Of a stretch of DNA of 64,000 nucleotides, positions 15,934-28,437 are shown piece by piece; the stretch's first letter is position 1, and the number at the start of each line of letters is the position of its first letter. Origin of the DNA: Anthocerotibacter panamensis C109 (GTDB lineage Bacteria; Cyanobacteriota; Cyanobacteriia; Gloeobacterales; Anthocerotibacteraceae); NCBI RefSeq assembly GCF_018389385.1, contig NZ_CP062698.1, positions 1,305,501 to 1,369,500 of the forward strand, given 5' to 3'. Under the pieces are notes generated by a model. The model searched no databases and was not told the origin of the DNA. It was given only the letters and a program-made list of their open reading frames with translations. The position numbers were made by a program, and so were the translations under genes.

Positions 15934-17166
15934 CTATGGAATCCAACCACGAGACCGCGCCACAGCCTGACACAACCCAGCCGCAGTCAATCCGGCATAA
16001 GTGCCTATAATATTCCCCAACACCGCCATAAATAATCCCAAAGGAGCCGTCCCCGCCCGATAAGCCTGAGCAACAATGGGTGCAGAGACGACGCCTCCCG
16101 TATTGGCCTGAGAACCCACCGCCAACAGAAACATCGGCGTATGGGTAACACGGGCGGTAGCGACAAGAAGCAAAGCATGAAAGCTAATCCACACCGCCCC
16201 AGCCAATAAAAAGAGCGGATAGCGAACAATCGCAGATAAATCCCCCTGAGCCCCCAGCGTCGCTACGACTAAGTACAGCAAGCCCGACCCCAGCCGGGAA
16301 GCTCCCTGTCGCTCTAGACGGGCCACCGGGGTGAGCGAGAGGCCCAGAGCAAACGTGGTGACCAGGATAAAGCCCCAGGTTTTGGCGGTGAGTACTGCGT
16401 TAAGGGCGGGGAGGAGGTCTTTTAAACGCTCAAAAATGACCCCCCCCAGCGCCAGCGCCACCCCACTCAACCCAAAAGCTAACCCGAGTAAGACCATCAA
16501 TCCAGGGACCGTGATGGGTTCAACAACGGTGTTTTGTTGCTCAGCCAAACGCGCCATCGACTGCTCCACCTGATTCTGGTCCGCCCCCAGCCAACGGTCG
16601 CAGACCCGCTGATAGCGGCTCAAAAAGAGTAGGAGCACCGTCCAGCTATAGCCGACCAGAAAATCCATCGCCACTGCCACCCCAAAGATCCGGTCAGGGG
16701 TAGCGATACTTTCTTTGACTGCGACCATATTGGCGAATCCACCTGTCCATGAGCCCGACAGCGCCCCAAACGCCGACCACGCCTCCGGCGGCAGCCATGA
16801 CCCAAACAAAAACAGCGCCAAGGGTGCCCCCAAAACAATCCCAACGCTTCCGACTAGCATCATGACCAGTGCCGGAGGTCCCAAACGGACGACCGCAGGC
16901 AGGTCTGTGCCCACAAGTAGCAGCACCAACGCCACCGGAAGCAGCGTCCCCGAAAGCAGTGAATAGAGCGGGGATTCCTGCGGAACCAGCCCCAGACTGC
17001 TCGCCACCGCCGGAAGCGCGTAGATCCAAATAATCGGCGGGATGACTTCAAAAAGAGCAGCCAGATACTTTTGCTGCGACAACCAGAAGACCAAGCCCAC
17101 GAAAGCGGCAACCCAGCCTAAAAGAGCGGTCGGACCAGGATCGAAGGCGGCTACGAGCAGGGGCAT
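15934..17166 (-). CDS. DUF819 family membrane protein (YjcL-like)
   Basis: A protein of about 410 residues that is almost entirely hydrophobic, with roughly eleven to twelve predicted membrane spans. It matches DUF819 (YjcL family): LPVALVLLLVGTDLPAVVRL, the SGSWTGGFANMVAVKE motif (about 145-160), a soluble loop of about 50 residues, and a matching second half ending with QANTGGVVSAPIVAQAY. The family is predicted to include transporters but has no agreed substrate. The start at 17166 gives the family-like N-terminus (PLLVAAFDPGPTALLG); the frame stays open to 17418 but the additional residues are arginine-rich and implausible. It is divergent from fabF. Confidence 0.83.
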   Translation of the reverse strand: MPLLVAAFDPGPTALLGWVAAFVGLVFWLSQQKYLAALFEVIPPIIWIYALPAVASSLGLVPQESPLYSLLSGTLLPVALVLLLVGTDLPAVVRLGPPALVMMLVGSVGIVLGAPLALFLFGSWLPPEAWSAFGALSGSWTGGFANMVAVKESIATPDRIFGVAVAMDFLVGYSWTVLLLFLSRYQRVCDRWLGADQNQVEQSMARLAEQQNTVVEPITVPGLMVLLGLAFGLSGVALALGGVIFERLKDLLPALNAVLTAKTWGFILVTTFALGLSLTPVARLERQGASRLGSGLLYLVVATLGAQGDLSAIVRYPLFLLAGAVWISFHALLLVATARVTHTPMFLLAVGSQANTGGVVSAPIVAQAYRAGTAPLGLFMAVLGNIIGTYAGLTAAGLCQAVARSRGWIP

Positions 17167-17293
17167 GGGCGGCTCGGAAGACAATCCCCATAGCATACCC
17201 GGCAGGATTGCTGACGAGGGCAGAAGTCTCTGCAATAAGTATCTAAACCTACGGGGCGCGACCTGATATCCTGGGATAGATAGCTGGCAGAGG

Positions 17294-18547
17294 ATGAAGA
17301 TGCACGCTTTGCGCCGGGTGGTAGTAACTGGGATGGGAGCCCTGACTCCCCTGGGCAACTCAGTAGAAGAGTATTGGACCGGACTCAAAGCGGGGCGTAG
17401 CGGTGTTGGCCCCATCACCCGCTTTGACCCAGAGCGCCATGTTGTCCGTATCGCTGCGGAAGTGCAGGATTTCGACCCTACCGCCTATATGGACCGCAAG
17501 GATGCCAAGCGGATGGACCGCTTTACTCAATTTGCCGTAGCAGCAAGCAAACAAGCTCTAGCAGACGCCAACTTTGAGATAAACGACCTCAACGCTGAGC
17601 AAGTAGGGATTATCATCGGCACCGGCACGGGCGGGCTTAAGGTCATGGAAGACCAGCAGGAAGTCTACCTGACGCGGGGGCCGGATCGTTGCTCCCCGTT
17701 TATGATCCCAATGATGATCTACAACATGGCCTCAGGGATGACGGCAATCCTGACGGGAGCCAAGGGACCGAACTCCTGCACCGTGACTGCCTGTGCTGCT
17801 GGGTCCAATGCTATTGGGGATGCCTTTCGTCTGGTACAGCACGGTCAGGCTCAAGCTATGCTCTGTGGCGGGACCGAGGCGGCTATCACTCCGCTCTCCG
17901 TAGCCGGTTTTTCAGCGGTACGGGCACTCTCGACGCGCAACAGTGACCCCACGGGAGCAAGCCGCCCCTTTGACCGGGACCGCGATGGGTTTGTCATTGG
18001 GGAAGGCTGTGGGGTGCTCCTACTGGAGGAGTTGAGCCACGCCTTGAGCCGGGGAGCCCGGATCTACGGAGAAATGGTGGGTTACGGCGCGACCTGTGAT
18101 GCCTTTCACATGACTTTGCCCGCGCCGGGAGGGGAGGGAGCTGCGCGCGCTATGCGCCTTGCTCTCAAAGACGGCACAGTCCGCTCCGAGGAGGTGAGCT
18201 ATATCAATGCCCACGGGACGAGCACCTCAGCGAACGACTCCACCGAGACCCAAGCGGTCAAAACCGTCTTTGGCGACCATGCCTACCGTCTAGCCTTGAG
18301 TTCCGTCAAGTCGATGACCGGACACTTATTGGGTGCTTCGGGGGGTATTGAGGCCGTGGCTTCCATCCTATCGCTCGCCGAAGACTTTGCCCCGCCCACC
18401 ATCAATCTGGAGAACCCAGACCCGGACTGTGACTTGGACTACGTCCCCAATCAGGGCCGCTCTATGCCCATTGAAGTCGTAGTGTCCAATTCTTTTGGGT
18501 TTGGAGGGCACAACGTTTCTTTGGTCTTCCGCAAATTCCGTCCATGA
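17294..18547 (+). CDS. fabF: beta-ketoacyl-[acyl-carrier-protein] synthase II
   Basis: A 417-residue condensing enzyme of type II fatty acid synthesis. The catalytic Cys is in [15 protein letters not shown] (Cys about 166), the two His residues are in [14 protein letters not shown] and [14 protein letters not shown], and the C-terminal NSFGFGGHN loop is conserved. The length is exactly in the FabF range (410-420). CAGAGG precedes the first ATG; a second in-frame ATG two codons later is also possible. It overlaps tyrS by 4 nt, so the two are co-transcribed even though their functions are unrelated. Confidence 0.97.
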   Translation: MKMHALRRVVVTGMGALTPLGNSVEEYWTGLKAGRSGVGPITRFDPERHVVRIAAEVQDFDPTAYMDRKDAKRMDRFTQFAVAASKQALADANFEINDLNAEQVGIIIGTGTGGLKVMEDQQEVYLTRGPDRCSPFMIPMMIYNMASGMTAILTGAKGPNSCTVTACAAGSNAIGDAFRLVQHGQAQAMLCGGTEAAITPLSVAGFSAVRALSTRNSDPTGASRPFDRDRDGFVIGEGCGVLLLEELSHALSRGARIYGEMVGYGATCDAFHMTLPAPGGEGAARAMRLALKDGTVRSEEVSYINAHGTSTSANDSTETQAVKTVFGDHAYRLALSSVKSMTGHLLGASGGIEAVASILSLAEDFAPPTINLENPDPDCDLDYVPNQGRSMPIEVVVSNSFGFGGHNVSLVFRKFRP

Positions 18548-19749
18548 GTCTGGCGACACGAGGCGTAGTTGAAATCTTTCCTGGGGGAGCAGCCACCCTG
18601 GAGCAACGGATTACACCTGCCGGACAGCCCCTTAGGGTAAAACTAGGGGTAGACCCAACACGCCCGGATCTGCATCTAGGGCACATGGTCGCCTTGAATA
18701 AGCTGCGTCAATTTCAAGATCTAGGCCATGTGGCGGTGTTAATTATCGGGGACTTCACCGCCCTCATCGGCGATCCCACGGGCCGTTCTGAGGCGCGACC
18801 CCGCTTGACCCCCGAAGCAGTGGCCCAAAATGCCGCAACCTATCTGGATCAGGCCCGCAAAGTCCTCGATTTTGATACCCCCGGTCGTTTGGAGATCCAC
18901 CGCAATAGTGAATGGTTAGCCCGACTGGATCTCAGTAAAATTATTGACCTGTTAGCGACGATGACACTCCAGCAAATGCTCGCTAAAGAGGGCTTCCGGG
19001 AGCGCTATGACCAACAACAACCCGTCTATTTACACGAGTTTTTGTACCCATTGATGCAGGGCTATGATTCAGTAGCGGTCCGGGCGGATCTCGAGTTGGG
19101 CGGGACGGACCAGAAATTTAACTTAGCCGTAGGACGCGACTTGCAAATTCACTACGGTCAAATACCCCAACTTTGCCTGTTGGTTCCCCTCTTAGTCGGG
19201 CTTGATGGGGTCAAAAAAATGTCCAAATCTTTCGGTAACTACGTGGGCATCAGCGAAGACCCCCTGACGATGTACCAAAAGCTCGAAAAAGTCCCGGATG
19301 CCTTGGTAGCGAGCTATTTCAGCCTGCTCACCACCGTGGACCTGAGCACGTTGCCCCAAGAGCCCCGCGCCCGTCAGCGGGAACTCGCCCGCACGCTCAC
19401 CGCACTCCTCCATGGACCTGCCGCCGCCGAACAGGCCCAAAAAGATGCCTTCAACCTCACGCAGGGCCAAACAGACCTTGCCGATAACGTCCCTGAATTC
19501 TCGCTAGAAAAGCTTGAATTCCCTGCTCTATTTACGCAAGTACTCAAGGCAGCGGACCTCTTTACGAGTACTTCTGACGCGCGGCGGCGGATTCAAGAGG
19601 GCGGGGTGCGCCTTGAAGGAGAAAAGGTGACCGATGTGAATTTACGCATCGAGCGCTCAGAGGTTTTAGCCAATAAAATCGTTCAAGTCGGAAAAAAAGT
19701 GACCATGCGCTTTGTAAGAGAAAATGCACCTGAACCCATAAACCATTAG
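18544..19749 (+). CDS. tyrS: tyrosyl-tRNA synthetase
   Basis: A 401-residue class I aminoacyl-tRNA synthetase. HIGH-type motif [16 protein letters not shown] (about residues 39-54), tyrosine-binding segments [14 protein letters not shown] and [10 protein letters not shown], and KMSKS in [12 protein letters not shown] (about 222-233). A C-terminal S4-like RNA-binding domain ([18 protein letters not shown]) follows. This is the TyrZ-like subtype with about 400 residues rather than the TyrS of 420. The ATG overlaps the fabF stop (ATGA). Confidence 0.96.
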   Translation: MSLATRGVVEIFPGGAATLEQRITPAGQPLRVKLGVDPTRPDLHLGHMVALNKLRQFQDLGHVAVLIIGDFTALIGDPTGRSEARPRLTPEAVAQNAATYLDQARKVLDFDTPGRLEIHRNSEWLARLDLSKIIDLLATMTLQQMLAKEGFRERYDQQQPVYLHEFLYPLMQGYDSVAVRADLELGGTDQKFNLAVGRDLQIHYGQIPQLCLLVPLLVGLDGVKKMSKSFGNYVGISEDPLTMYQKLEKVPDALVASYFSLLTTVDLSTLPQEPRARQRELARTLTALLHGPAAAEQAQKDAFNLTQGQTDLADNVPEFSLEKLEFPALFTQVLKAADLFTSTSDARRRIQEGGVRLEGEKVTDVNLRIERSEVLANKIVQVGKKVTMRFVRENAPEPINH

Positions 19750-19750
19750 C

Positions 19751-20755
19751 CTAACTGCGCACACTGGCTGGCTCAACCCCCGCCTTGAGACAAGCCAAGA
19801 TCCCTGCTACCTCCCAATAGTTTTGGACCGTATAGCTCTGAATCCCCAGACTAGCTGCTGTTACCTGCATCCGCGTCTCATTCTCCAGCACCCCAATAAA
19901 AATGGGAGGCTTTTCCCGCTGAGCCAGAGCGAGCACGCCAGCTCCCCCAAAGGCAGAAGCAGGCAAGACCACCGCATCCACCTGATCTACGGTGATATCT
20001 CCCGCCGCATGACAAACTACATAGCGCGCAGCCCGACTCAAACCCACCAGGACACAGGGTAGAAAGGTAAAGCCAAGGCTCTCTGCACTCGTCCGCAGAT
20101 GGGCAATGGCCGGTTCCGGGGTATCCAGCGCCGGGGCATGGGCGCAGGGAATACCCAGATGCCTGACCAAAAGGTGGCTCAGGAGCGCCTCCAGACCGGC
20201 GATGGGGTCTACGCCTTGGCCTGCACTATAGCCATTTTCTCCCGCTTCCGGGAAGCGGACCACCAGGGCAAGAGCCTGTGCCCCCAGGTGCTTCACTTGC
20301 TCGCCTGCTCTTAGGAGGGTTCCCGGATTGCTGATCGCGCCCCAGGAACTGCCGCTCCGGGCCTGAGACAGGTTTAGCGCCACGGGCTCATCCGTTGTGA
20401 GCACCGGACCTAGGGTCAGCCCCAAGGTTGCCTGAGCCCCCTGAAGGACATTTTGATGATGGATTCTTTGTTCTGGGGTCAGACCCTGATCCAAGAGCAC
20501 GCCCACCCGATTGCTATGCACAGGGCGCAAGGCCCACGTTCCACGACAAAACTGGTCCAGAGCATAACCTTCTACATACAGCGTATTCGCCATCGGCCAG
20601 TAGAGCATGGCCCCGTTGAGGACATTGGGATGGGTAATGAGCACATCGCTCACCTGCGCAAGGAGGCGAGCGACGGGTAGACCATCCCCAGCAAAGCCGC
20701 CAATACTGGCTCCAATGCCTGTTGGGATAAGCAGTAGGGTTGTCAGGGGGGGCAT
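19751..20755 (-). CDS. DUF3326 family protein
   Basis: A 334-residue cytoplasmic protein whose start (LLLIPTGIGASIGGFAGDGL), THPNVLNGAMLYWP and the C-terminal PIFIGVLENETRMQ segment match DUF3326, a family typical of cyanobacteria and plants with no known function. The glycine-rich N-terminus recalls a nucleotide-binding or Rossmann-like fold, but no catalytic residues can be named. No signal peptide or membrane segment is seen. It converges with tyrS (1 bp between stops). Confidence 0.78.
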   Translation of the reverse strand: MPPLTTLLLIPTGIGASIGGFAGDGLPVARLLAQVSDVLITHPNVLNGAMLYWPMANTLYVEGYALDQFCRGTWALRPVHSNRVGVLLDQGLTPEQRIHHQNVLQGAQATLGLTLGPVLTTDEPVALNLSQARSGSSWGAISNPGTLLRAGEQVKHLGAQALALVVRFPEAGENGYSAGQGVDPIAGLEALLSHLLVRHLGIPCAHAPALDTPEPAIAHLRTSAESLGFTFLPCVLVGLSRAARYVVCHAAGDITVDQVDAVVLPASAFGGAGVLALAQREKPPIFIGVLENETRMQVTAASLGIQSYTVQNYWEVAGILACLKAGVEPASVRS

Positions 20756-20936
20756 TTAGCTCCTCGTTGCGGGATTTCTATTTTCTCTTGCTAGCACGTC
20801 TCGACGGAGGCAGTATTTTAGGATTTGTGTGGCTAAAACTACTATTTGCCGTTGCCCCTCCCGGTACGATCAGTCCATCTGGGGTATCCGGTCAAGGATA
20901 CGAACCTAAATAGCCAATAAAAAATGGAGCTAATCG

Positions 20937-23603
20937 GTGAAACGGAATTCCTGGCTGGCAGCAGTAGTCCTGGGGCTGGCATTGTCTCAAACAGTCCAAG
21001 CTGAGTCCTCCTTTGTTTTTGACAAAACCCCTGGGCAATTGCCCAAGACCGTTATTCCTCTGGCTTACACCATCACCATCACCCCAGACCTAAAGACCTT
21101 CAGTACCCAGGGCCGTGAAACTATTGAGATAGAGGTCAAGACCCCCACAGCTACCCTCGTCGTAAATACCCTAGATATGACCGTGAGCACGGCTCAGTTA
21201 GAGGATGACCAACCGGCTCAGATCCGCACGGACAACAAACAACAAACCACTACCCTGACTTTTGCCCAACCCATCCCGGTGGGGGTCCATCGGTTGCAAT
21301 TGGCCTTCCAGGGCAAGATTGGTCCGCAGCCCCAGGGCCTTTTTTATGATAAGTACGATGACGGGCAGGGGCAAAAAGTACTCTTGGGCACCCAGATGGA
21401 AGCCACCGATGCGCGACGGATGTTTCCCAATTGGGATGAGCCCGTCTATCGGTCAACCTTCCAGTTAACGGTCAATGTGCCCGAAAACTTTATGGCTGTC
21501 TCCAACACCCCCATCACGGCTGAGAAGCCCCTAGGCCAAGGACTCAAACAAGTTTCTTTTGAGCGGACCCCCAAGATGGCGAGCTATCTTGTAGTCCTCG
21601 TTGCCGGAGAACTAGAGGCGCTAGAAGACGAAGCCGCAGGGGTAAAACTCCGCGTCGTCACCACCAAGGGCAAAAAAGAAAAAGGCCGCTACGCGCTAGA
21701 ATCCCTGAAAAAAATCCTGCCCTATTACAACGACTACTTTGGCGTGAAGTATCCCCTGCCCAAGCTGGACATGATTGCCTTGCCGGGGGGCTTTCCGGGC
21801 GCGATGGAGAACTGGGGAGGCATCACCTATAACGAACGGCGCTTGCTCTTCGACCCCAAAAACTCTTCTCTCTTCACCAAGCAGGGCGTCTTTCAAGTCA
21901 TTGCCCACGAGGTAGCACACCAGTGGTTTGGGGATTTAGTCACCATGGCGTGGTGGGATAATCTCTGGCTCAATGAAGGTTTTGCCTCATGGATGGGCAC
22001 CAAGGCCAGTGACCACTTCAACCCTGACTGGCAACTGTGGCTCAGGGCCAATCAAAGCAAAGAAACCGCCATGGCCTCCGATGCCCGCCGCACGACCCAC
22101 CCCATCCAACAACCCATCAACAACCCCGCCGAAGCCGCTAGCGCTTTTGATGAAATCACCTACCGCAAAGGGCAGGCCGTGATTCGGATGCTGGAGGGTT
22201 ATCTGGGCGAAGACCCCTTCCGGGAGGGCATCCGCCACTATATGGCAGCCCACGCCTACAGCAACACCACTACGGCAGATCTATGGACAGCGCTCCAGGC
22301 AACTTCGGGGAAACCTGTTCAAGCCGTAGCCGCCACCTGGACCGAACAGCCCGGTTTCCCCGTGGTTAAAGTAGCGGCCAATTGCCTCAATCAAACCCAG
22401 CAGGTGCAACTCCAGCAGGAGCGCTTCACCCTGCGCGACCCCAACGCCAAAGCCCAGCTCTGGCAAATCCCCCTCGCGCTCGCGCAAACCCAAGGCGAGC
22501 CCACCCAGACCCTGATGACCACCCCCACCGCCGTTTTGGAAGCCGGGACGTGTCAAGGCGGTATCCTCCTCAATGCAGGGAATACGGGCTACTACCGGGT
22601 GCAGTACGAACCCACCCTCTTCAAGAAATTGGGGCAGGACATCCAACAACTCCCCGTAGCTAACCGAGTCAGCCTGCTCAGTGACACTTGGGCCTTAGTC
22701 GAATCAGGCCGCGTCCGCGCCAACAATTATCTTTCTTTGGTCAAATCCCTCGGTAACGACACCAACCTCGCAGTCTGGGAACAGGTGGTAGACAGCCTGG
22801 AAACCCTGGATACACTGCGCGAAGGTAAGCCCAGTCAGGCGGGGCTGAGGGCTTTTGGTCGCTCTGTGCTCCATCCACTCCTCACGCGGCTGGGCTGGGA
22901 GGCCAAATCGGGCGAAGAACCCACCACCAGCATCTTGCGTGCTGATGCCCTTGCTTTGTTAGGAACTTTTGGAGATAAAGCAGTAATTGCTGAATCCCGC
23001 AAACGTTTCCAGAAGTTCCTAAAGAACCCATCCAGCTTGGACCCAAATCTACGTCCGAGCGTACTGGAGGTGGTAGGCCGCTACAGCGACCAAAAGACCT
23101 ACGACACCCTGCGAGCCTTGGGCCGTAAAGCGCTGACCACCGAGGAGAAGCAGCTCTACTATGGGGCTCTAGCTATGGCCCGCGACCCGAAGCTAGCCCG
23201 CCAAACCCTAGCCCTCACCTTGACCGATGAACTGACTTCCTCGTTGGCCCCTTCCTATGTGACCCAGGTAGCTCAGAGTGGGCATCCCCAACTAGCCTGG
23301 GACTTCGCCAAGGCTAACATGGCCCAATTAGAGGGGAAATTGGCAGATTTCAACCGCTTCCGGTTTGTCCCCACCCTGATGACAGCCTTCACTGATGCCA
23401 AACGGGCCGAGGAACTCGAAGCCTATGCCAAGACCCACCTCCCCCCCGAAGCCCAACGGGAGGTAGCCAAGGGCGCTGAACGCATCCGCAGCCGCGCCGA
23501 ACTCAAGACCCGTGAAGGCAATAACATCGACACATGGCTCTGTAACGAATCTCCCCAAGTTGTCGGCTCCAAGGTGCAGTTGTGCGTCACGGGAGGCCAA
23601 TAG
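20937..23603 (+). CDS. M1 family zinc aminopeptidase, exported
   Basis: An 888-residue metallopeptidase. The N-terminal signal peptide ([20 protein letters not shown]) predicts export. The substrate motif [11 protein letters not shown] is near residue 290 and the zinc site is [10 protein letters not shown] (His324, Glu325, His328) with the third ligand Glu347 in LNEGFASW, matching HExxH-x18-E. A beta-sandwich and an ERAP1-like all-helical C-terminal domain follow (about 540-870). It starts with GTG preceded by GGAG at good spacing. It probably removes N-terminal residues from peptides in the periplasm. It is followed by trpB after about 100 bp. Confidence 0.93.
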   Translation: MKRNSWLAAVVLGLALSQTVQAESSFVFDKTPGQLPKTVIPLAYTITITPDLKTFSTQGRETIEIEVKTPTATLVVNTLDMTVSTAQLEDDQPAQIRTDNKQQTTTLTFAQPIPVGVHRLQLAFQGKIGPQPQGLFYDKYDDGQGQKVLLGTQMEATDARRMFPNWDEPVYRSTFQLTVNVPENFMAVSNTPITAEKPLGQGLKQVSFERTPKMASYLVVLVAGELEALEDEAAGVKLRVVTTKGKKEKGRYALESLKKILPYYNDYFGVKYPLPKLDMIALPGGFPGAMENWGGITYNERRLLFDPKNSSLFTKQGVFQVIAHEVAHQWFGDLVTMAWWDNLWLNEGFASWMGTKASDHFNPDWQLWLRANQSKETAMASDARRTTHPIQQPINNPAEAASAFDEITYRKGQAVIRMLEGYLGEDPFREGIRHYMAAHAYSNTTTADLWTALQATSGKPVQAVAATWTEQPGFPVVKVAANCLNQTQQVQLQQERFTLRDPNAKAQLWQIPLALAQTQGEPTQTLMTTPTAVLEAGTCQGGILLNAGNTGYYRVQYEPTLFKKLGQDIQQLPVANRVSLLSDTWALVESGRVRANNYLSLVKSLGNDTNLAVWEQVVDSLETLDTLREGKPSQAGLRAFGRSVLHPLLTRLGWEAKSGEEPTTSILRADALALLGTFGDKAVIAESRKRFQKFLKNPSSLDPNLRPSVLEVVGRYSDQKTYDTLRALGRKALTTEEKQLYYGALAMARDPKLARQTLALTLTDELTSSLAPSYVTQVAQSGHPQLAWDFAKANMAQLEGKLADFNRFRFVPTLMTAFTDAKRAEELEAYAKTHLPPEAQREVAKGAERIRSRAELKTREGNNIDTWLCNESPQVVGSKVQLCVTGGQ

Positions 23604-23704
23604 CTGCGTTAGGACTGCATCTTACCAAAAGCGGCGAGCGCTCCCCCAATCAGTCCATCCCCTCTTGCCTGTTAAAATTAAAGCGCTCCTGTCAGGACTC
23701 CGGT

Positions 23705-24928
23705 GTGAACACCTCATCTTTGCCCGCCTTGCTACAACTTGAACAACGCCCCAATGCTCAGGGCCGCTACGGTGTGTACGGCGGACAATACGTCCCAGAG
23801 ACCCTGATGAGCGCCCTGAGCGAACTGACCGAGCAATATAGCAAGATTAGCCGGGACCCTGAATTTCAGGCCCGCTTGGACGACCTACTCAAAAACTATG
23901 TGGGCCGCGCCACCCCCCTCTACTTCGCCGAGCGCTTGACAGAACACTACGGGAGCGCCCAGATTTACCTCAAGCGCGAAGACCTCAACCACACCGGAGC
24001 GCACAAGATCAACAACGCTCTAGGCCAAGTCCTGCTCGCCCAGCGCATGGGCAAAAAGCGCATTATCGCCGAGACGGGTGCCGGTCAGCATGGGGTGGCG
24101 ACAGCGACGGTTTGTGCCCGTTTTGGGTTGGAATGTGTCGTCTACATGGGGACCGAGGACATTGAGCGCCAAAAACTCAACGTCTACCGTATGAAACTTT
24201 TGGGAGCCCACGTCGAGCCGGTCGCGGCTGGCAGCGGGACGCTCAAAGACGCGACTTCTGAAGCGATCCGCGATTGGGTCGCCAATGTCGAGACCACCCA
24301 TTACATCTTGGGTTCAGTGGCCGGTCCCCACCCCTACCCGATGATGGTCCGTGATTTCCACGCCGTGATTGGGCGCGAGACCCGAGTCCAGGCCCATGAA
24401 CAGTGGGGCGGGCTACCGGATGTACTTTTGGCCTGTGTGGGTGGGGGTTCTAATGCCATGGGTCTGTTCCACGAATTTGTGCCGGATTTGGGCGTGCGCT
24501 TAATTGGAATCGAGGCTGCCGGGGATGGGGTCAGCACCGGGCGACACGCAGCAACCCTCACGCAGGGGCGCAAGGGGGTTTTGCATGGCGCGATGAGCTA
24601 CCTGCTTCAGGATGAACGCGGACAGGTCCAAGAGGCGCACTCGATCAGCGCAGGACTCGACTACCCCGGTGTGGGACCGGAACACAGCTACCTCAAGGAC
24701 TGTGGGCGGGCTGAGTACTATAGCATTACCGACGAGGAAGCCCTGATTGCCCTGAAACGCACATCCCACTTGGAGGGAATCATCCCTGCCCTCGAGACAG
24801 CCCACGCTTTTGCTTATCTGGAGACCCTGATGCCCCAACTCCAACCGGGTCAAACTGTGGTCATCAACTGCTCCGGGCGCGGCGACAAGGATGTACTCAC
24901 CCTAGCGAAGCGTGACGGCGAGTTTTAG
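23705..24928 (+). CDS. trpB: tryptophan synthase beta chain
   Basis: A 407-residue PLP enzyme that joins indole and serine. The PLP lysine is Lys101 in [17 protein letters not shown], the phosphate-binding loop is [16 protein letters not shown], and [17 protein letters not shown] and CSGRGDKDV are also conserved. The GTG at 23705 is chosen because it gives the family N-terminus and has an AGGA-type site; a frame from 23582 adds an arginine-rich stretch overlapping the M1 peptidase end. No trpA is next to it, which is usual in cyanobacteria, where trp genes are dispersed. Confidence 0.96.
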   Translation: MNTSSLPALLQLEQRPNAQGRYGVYGGQYVPETLMSALSELTEQYSKISRDPEFQARLDDLLKNYVGRATPLYFAERLTEHYGSAQIYLKREDLNHTGAHKINNALGQVLLAQRMGKKRIIAETGAGQHGVATATVCARFGLECVVYMGTEDIERQKLNVYRMKLLGAHVEPVAAGSGTLKDATSEAIRDWVANVETTHYILGSVAGPHPYPMMVRDFHAVIGRETRVQAHEQWGGLPDVLLACVGGGSNAMGLFHEFVPDLGVRLIGIEAAGDGVSTGRHAATLTQGRKGVLHGAMSYLLQDERGQVQEAHSISAGLDYPGVGPEHSYLKDCGRAEYYSITDEEALIALKRTSHLEGIIPALETAHAFAYLETLMPQLQPGQTVVINCSGRGDKDVLTLAKRDGEF

Positions 24929-24975
24929 CGCGGTTCCAAGAAGCAAAGCGTACACAACCGTTTGGTGGTTTCTCC

Positions 24976-25749
24976 ATGCCCCTAATCGATACCCATGTCC
25001 ATATAAATTTCCCGGAATACGCAGCAGACCTAGAACAAGTGGCCGAGCGCTGGCGAGCAGCGGGGGTGGCGCAGTTAGTCCATTCCTGCGTCGAGCCTAA
25101 AGAATTCCCTGAAATGCAGCGTATCGCTGACCACTTTCCGAAAGAGGTCTATCTTGCAGTAGGCTTACATCCCCTACACTGCGAAGATGCCCCACCGGAT
25201 TTAGTTCGGCAACTGCGTGCATGTGCCCAAGACCCTCGGGTGGTAGCGTTGGGGGAGACCGGGCTGGATTTCTTTAAGGCGACCAATATAGATGAGCAAG
25301 TAGCTATTTTTAAGGCGCACATTGCCCTAGCACAGGAACTAGACCTACCCCTCATCATCCACTGCCGGGATGCAGCGGACAAAGCCTGTGAAGTCCTGGC
25401 TCAAGCGGGTCCGGTGCGGGCAGTGATGCACTGCTGGACTGGTACTCCCGAGGAAACGGTGAGCTTTGTAGCCTTGGGCTGCTTTGTGAGCTTCAGCGGT
25501 GTGGTGACCTTCAAAAACGCCCACACGATCCAACAATCCCTTCAGGTTGTTCCGCTAGATCAGCTGCTTGTCGAGACCGACTGCCCTTTTCTCGCTCCGG
25601 TGCCAATGCGCGGTAAACGCAACGAACCAGCTTTTGTCGCCCATGTCGCCCAAAAAGTTGCTGAGGTGCGCGGCTTAGAAGTAGAGGAGTTGGCTCGGAT
25701 CACCTCAGAGAATGCTCGTAGGCTGTTCCGTTTGCCGGCACTTTTTTGA
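24976..25749 (+). CDS. TatD family metal-dependent hydrolase
   Basis: A 257-residue TIM-barrel enzyme of the TatD/YcfH family (3'-5' DNase/D-aminoacyl-tRNA deacylase-like). Metal ligands are visible in [11 protein letters not shown] (N-terminus), [12 protein letters not shown] (about residues 92-103), [21 protein letters not shown] and the final [12 protein letters not shown] (Asp). The length matches the family. It follows trpB by about 47 bp and is probably in the same transcript. Confidence 0.92.
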   Translation: MPLIDTHVHINFPEYAADLEQVAERWRAAGVAQLVHSCVEPKEFPEMQRIADHFPKEVYLAVGLHPLHCEDAPPDLVRQLRACAQDPRVVALGETGLDFFKATNIDEQVAIFKAHIALAQELDLPLIIHCRDAADKACEVLAQAGPVRAVMHCWTGTPEETVSFVALGCFVSFSGVVTFKNAHTIQQSLQVVPLDQLLVETDCPFLAPVPMRGKRNEPAFVAHVAQKVAEVRGLEVEELARITSENARRLFRLPALF

Positions 25750-25764
25750 CCAAAAAATGCATGA

Positions 25765-26943
<1,179 letters not shown>

Positions 26944-26965
26944 GGTGTTTCTTTAAGGTAGCCAC

Positions 26966-27070
26966 ATGAGCACTGACCAGACCCCTGAATACCTGTGTGG
27001 GTTAATCACCGAACTTCGCAAATTACCCGTCGAAACTGGCTGGGTAGAGTTCAAGGAAAATAACTTCAAC
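26966..27070 (+). pseudogene. Remnant of an AlbA_2/Schlafen-type gene (N-terminal ~35 codons)
   Basis: The first 35 codons read as the start of an AlbA_2 (RecG-like, Schlafen-related) protein: CGLITELRKLPVETGWVEFK is the highly conserved opening of that family. After that the family match ends abruptly; the frame continues to 27373 with unrelated, cysteine-rich sequence that overlaps the toxin gene in another frame. It is best read as a broken gene left behind when the toxin island arrived. The ATG is preceded by AAGGTAG. No other part of an AlbA_2 gene was found in the window. Confidence 0.55.
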
Positions 27071-27141
27071 TGCCGTATTTTCTCTGAAGACAGCCTTTGC
27101 CGGTTCTGTCACACTATGGATGTCCTTAAGTGGCATGTACT

Positions 27142-28437
27142 ATGGGCTGGCAACAGGAATATCAGGCTAGAAAGACTAAAAAGTTGGATACTTCAGATAC
27201 CCCAGTCGTCTCGACACGCAGCGCCAAAGCACCGCAACGCAAAAAAGAAGCCCTCTCAGATCTGCAAACCCAACAGGCACAAGCCCTGCATTATGGATAT
27301 AACCTCAGCCAGGTGCCGGTCCATCCCAAACATCCCACTGGAGCGTTCGGCGATACCTATCAGCAAGAAGTAGCTCAGCCAGAAGAACAAGTCCCTGCAT
27401 CGCAGGAAGAGTCCTCCTTCATTCAGCCGAGGTTCGGGTTTGACTTCACTAAAATACGCATCGACGCGGACCCTACCACCGTGTCGATGAGCCGGGAACG
27501 CGCTGCCCAAGCACATAGTGCGGATATCGCAAAGAGGGTACAGCGCAAAGAAGAAGAACCCATCAAGAGCGAGTCATCTGCTCTGAATATTGCTGCGATG
27601 AGCAGTTCCCAAAAACTAGAGGCAGCCCTCCAACACACATTGCCCCTCTTACCCGCCGAGGTCCGTACTAAAGTCCAAGCCTTGCTCTCCCCTGAAGCTC
27701 TGGCGACGATAGCGGCAGTAGCGGGTTTGTGGGCTGCCTCTCATGCGGTGGGAGTCGGGGAGATAATTGACCTAGTGCTGTTGGGATTGGGGGCATTGGC
27801 GCTTGGGGCGGAAGCCTTTACGGTTGGACAGGATATTGGGGGTTTTGTCAGCACGGCGCTTCAGGCTCAAGAAGAGCAAGACTTGGACCGGGCAGCGGAG
27901 CATCTAGCACGGGCAGTTGCCACAGTGGGAGTGGATACAGTCCTTGCACTGTTGACTCATAAAGTGGGGGGAGCGGCGAAGGACCGTTTACCAGGACAGC
28001 CGGAGATGGTCACGCCTGAGGGGATACGCGTGCGGATGCCTGAGGCTGAGCATCACACGAAACCCTTAGCTATTGAAGCGAAGCAGGGGGCAAATAGTGT
28101 AGAACTCGCAGCTACGCGAGCAAGTGTTGATGATAAGTTGGCTCGCTACCTGTTAAATGCAGATCATCCAATTGGTAGTTCTAAAGCGAAATGGTTTGAC
28201 TCGGCTCTTGGATTTAATCCAGACAATGCTGACCAACTTGCAAAGCAGATTGTCTTTAACGAGGCTTTGGCGGTTCAAACGGCAGTTATTGAACAAGTAG
28301 TTCATCAAGGTGTCAAATTTAATCAAGTTATTCCTATTACTGGGGCAAATGGCAAAGTGATTAATGTGACATTTGGATGGATTCGTAATAATGACGGCAC
28401 AGTTAGACTAACCACAGCTATTCCAACAAAAAAATGA
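27142..28437 (+). CDS. Candidate polymorphic toxin: contractile-injection-type leader plus DUF6883-like C-terminus
   Basis: A 431-residue modular protein. The leader has the basic, low-complexity start and the LHYGYNLSQVPVHP ... GAFGDTYQQE pattern seen in cyanobacterial cargo-like proteins of extracellular contractile injection systems, followed by PRFGFDFTKIRIDADPTTVS, which resembles the start of DUF4157. A glycine-rich module (about 185-285: LWAASHAVGVGEIIDLVLLG, then DLDRAAEHLARAVATVGVD) recurs in many polymorphic toxins. The last ~100 residues (KLARYLLNADHPIGSSKAKW and VTFGWIRNNDGTVRLTTA) match DUF6883, a putative toxin domain. The ATG at 27142 is chosen over GTG at 27130 for its leader-like N-terminus. 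The next gene overlaps by 4 nt and is a DUF4926-like immunity candidate. The toxic activity itself is not known. Confidence 0.72.
   Translation: MGWQQEYQARKTKKLDTSDTPVVSTRSAKAPQRKKEALSDLQTQQAQALHYGYNLSQVPVHPKHPTGAFGDTYQQEVAQPEEQVPASQEESSFIQPRFGFDFTKIRIDADPTTVSMSRERAAQAHSADIAKRVQRKEEEPIKSESSALNIAAMSSSQKLEAALQHTLPLLPAEVRTKVQALLSPEALATIAAVAGLWAASHAVGVGEIIDLVLLGLGALALGAEAFTVGQDIGGFVSTALQAQEEQDLDRAAEHLARAVATVGVDTVLALLTHKVGGAAKDRLPGQPEMVTPEGIRVRMPEAEHHTKPLAIEAKQGANSVELAATRASVDDKLARYLLNADHPIGSSKAKWFDSALGFNPDNADQLAKQIVFNEALAVQTAVIEQVVHQGVKFNQVIPITGANGKVINVTFGWIRNNDGTVRLTTAIPTKK

Noticed and set aside
26966-27373. A full 135-residue gene following adhC
   Set aside because: Only its first ~35 codons look like protein (AlbA_2 start); the rest is a shadow of the toxin gene in another frame.
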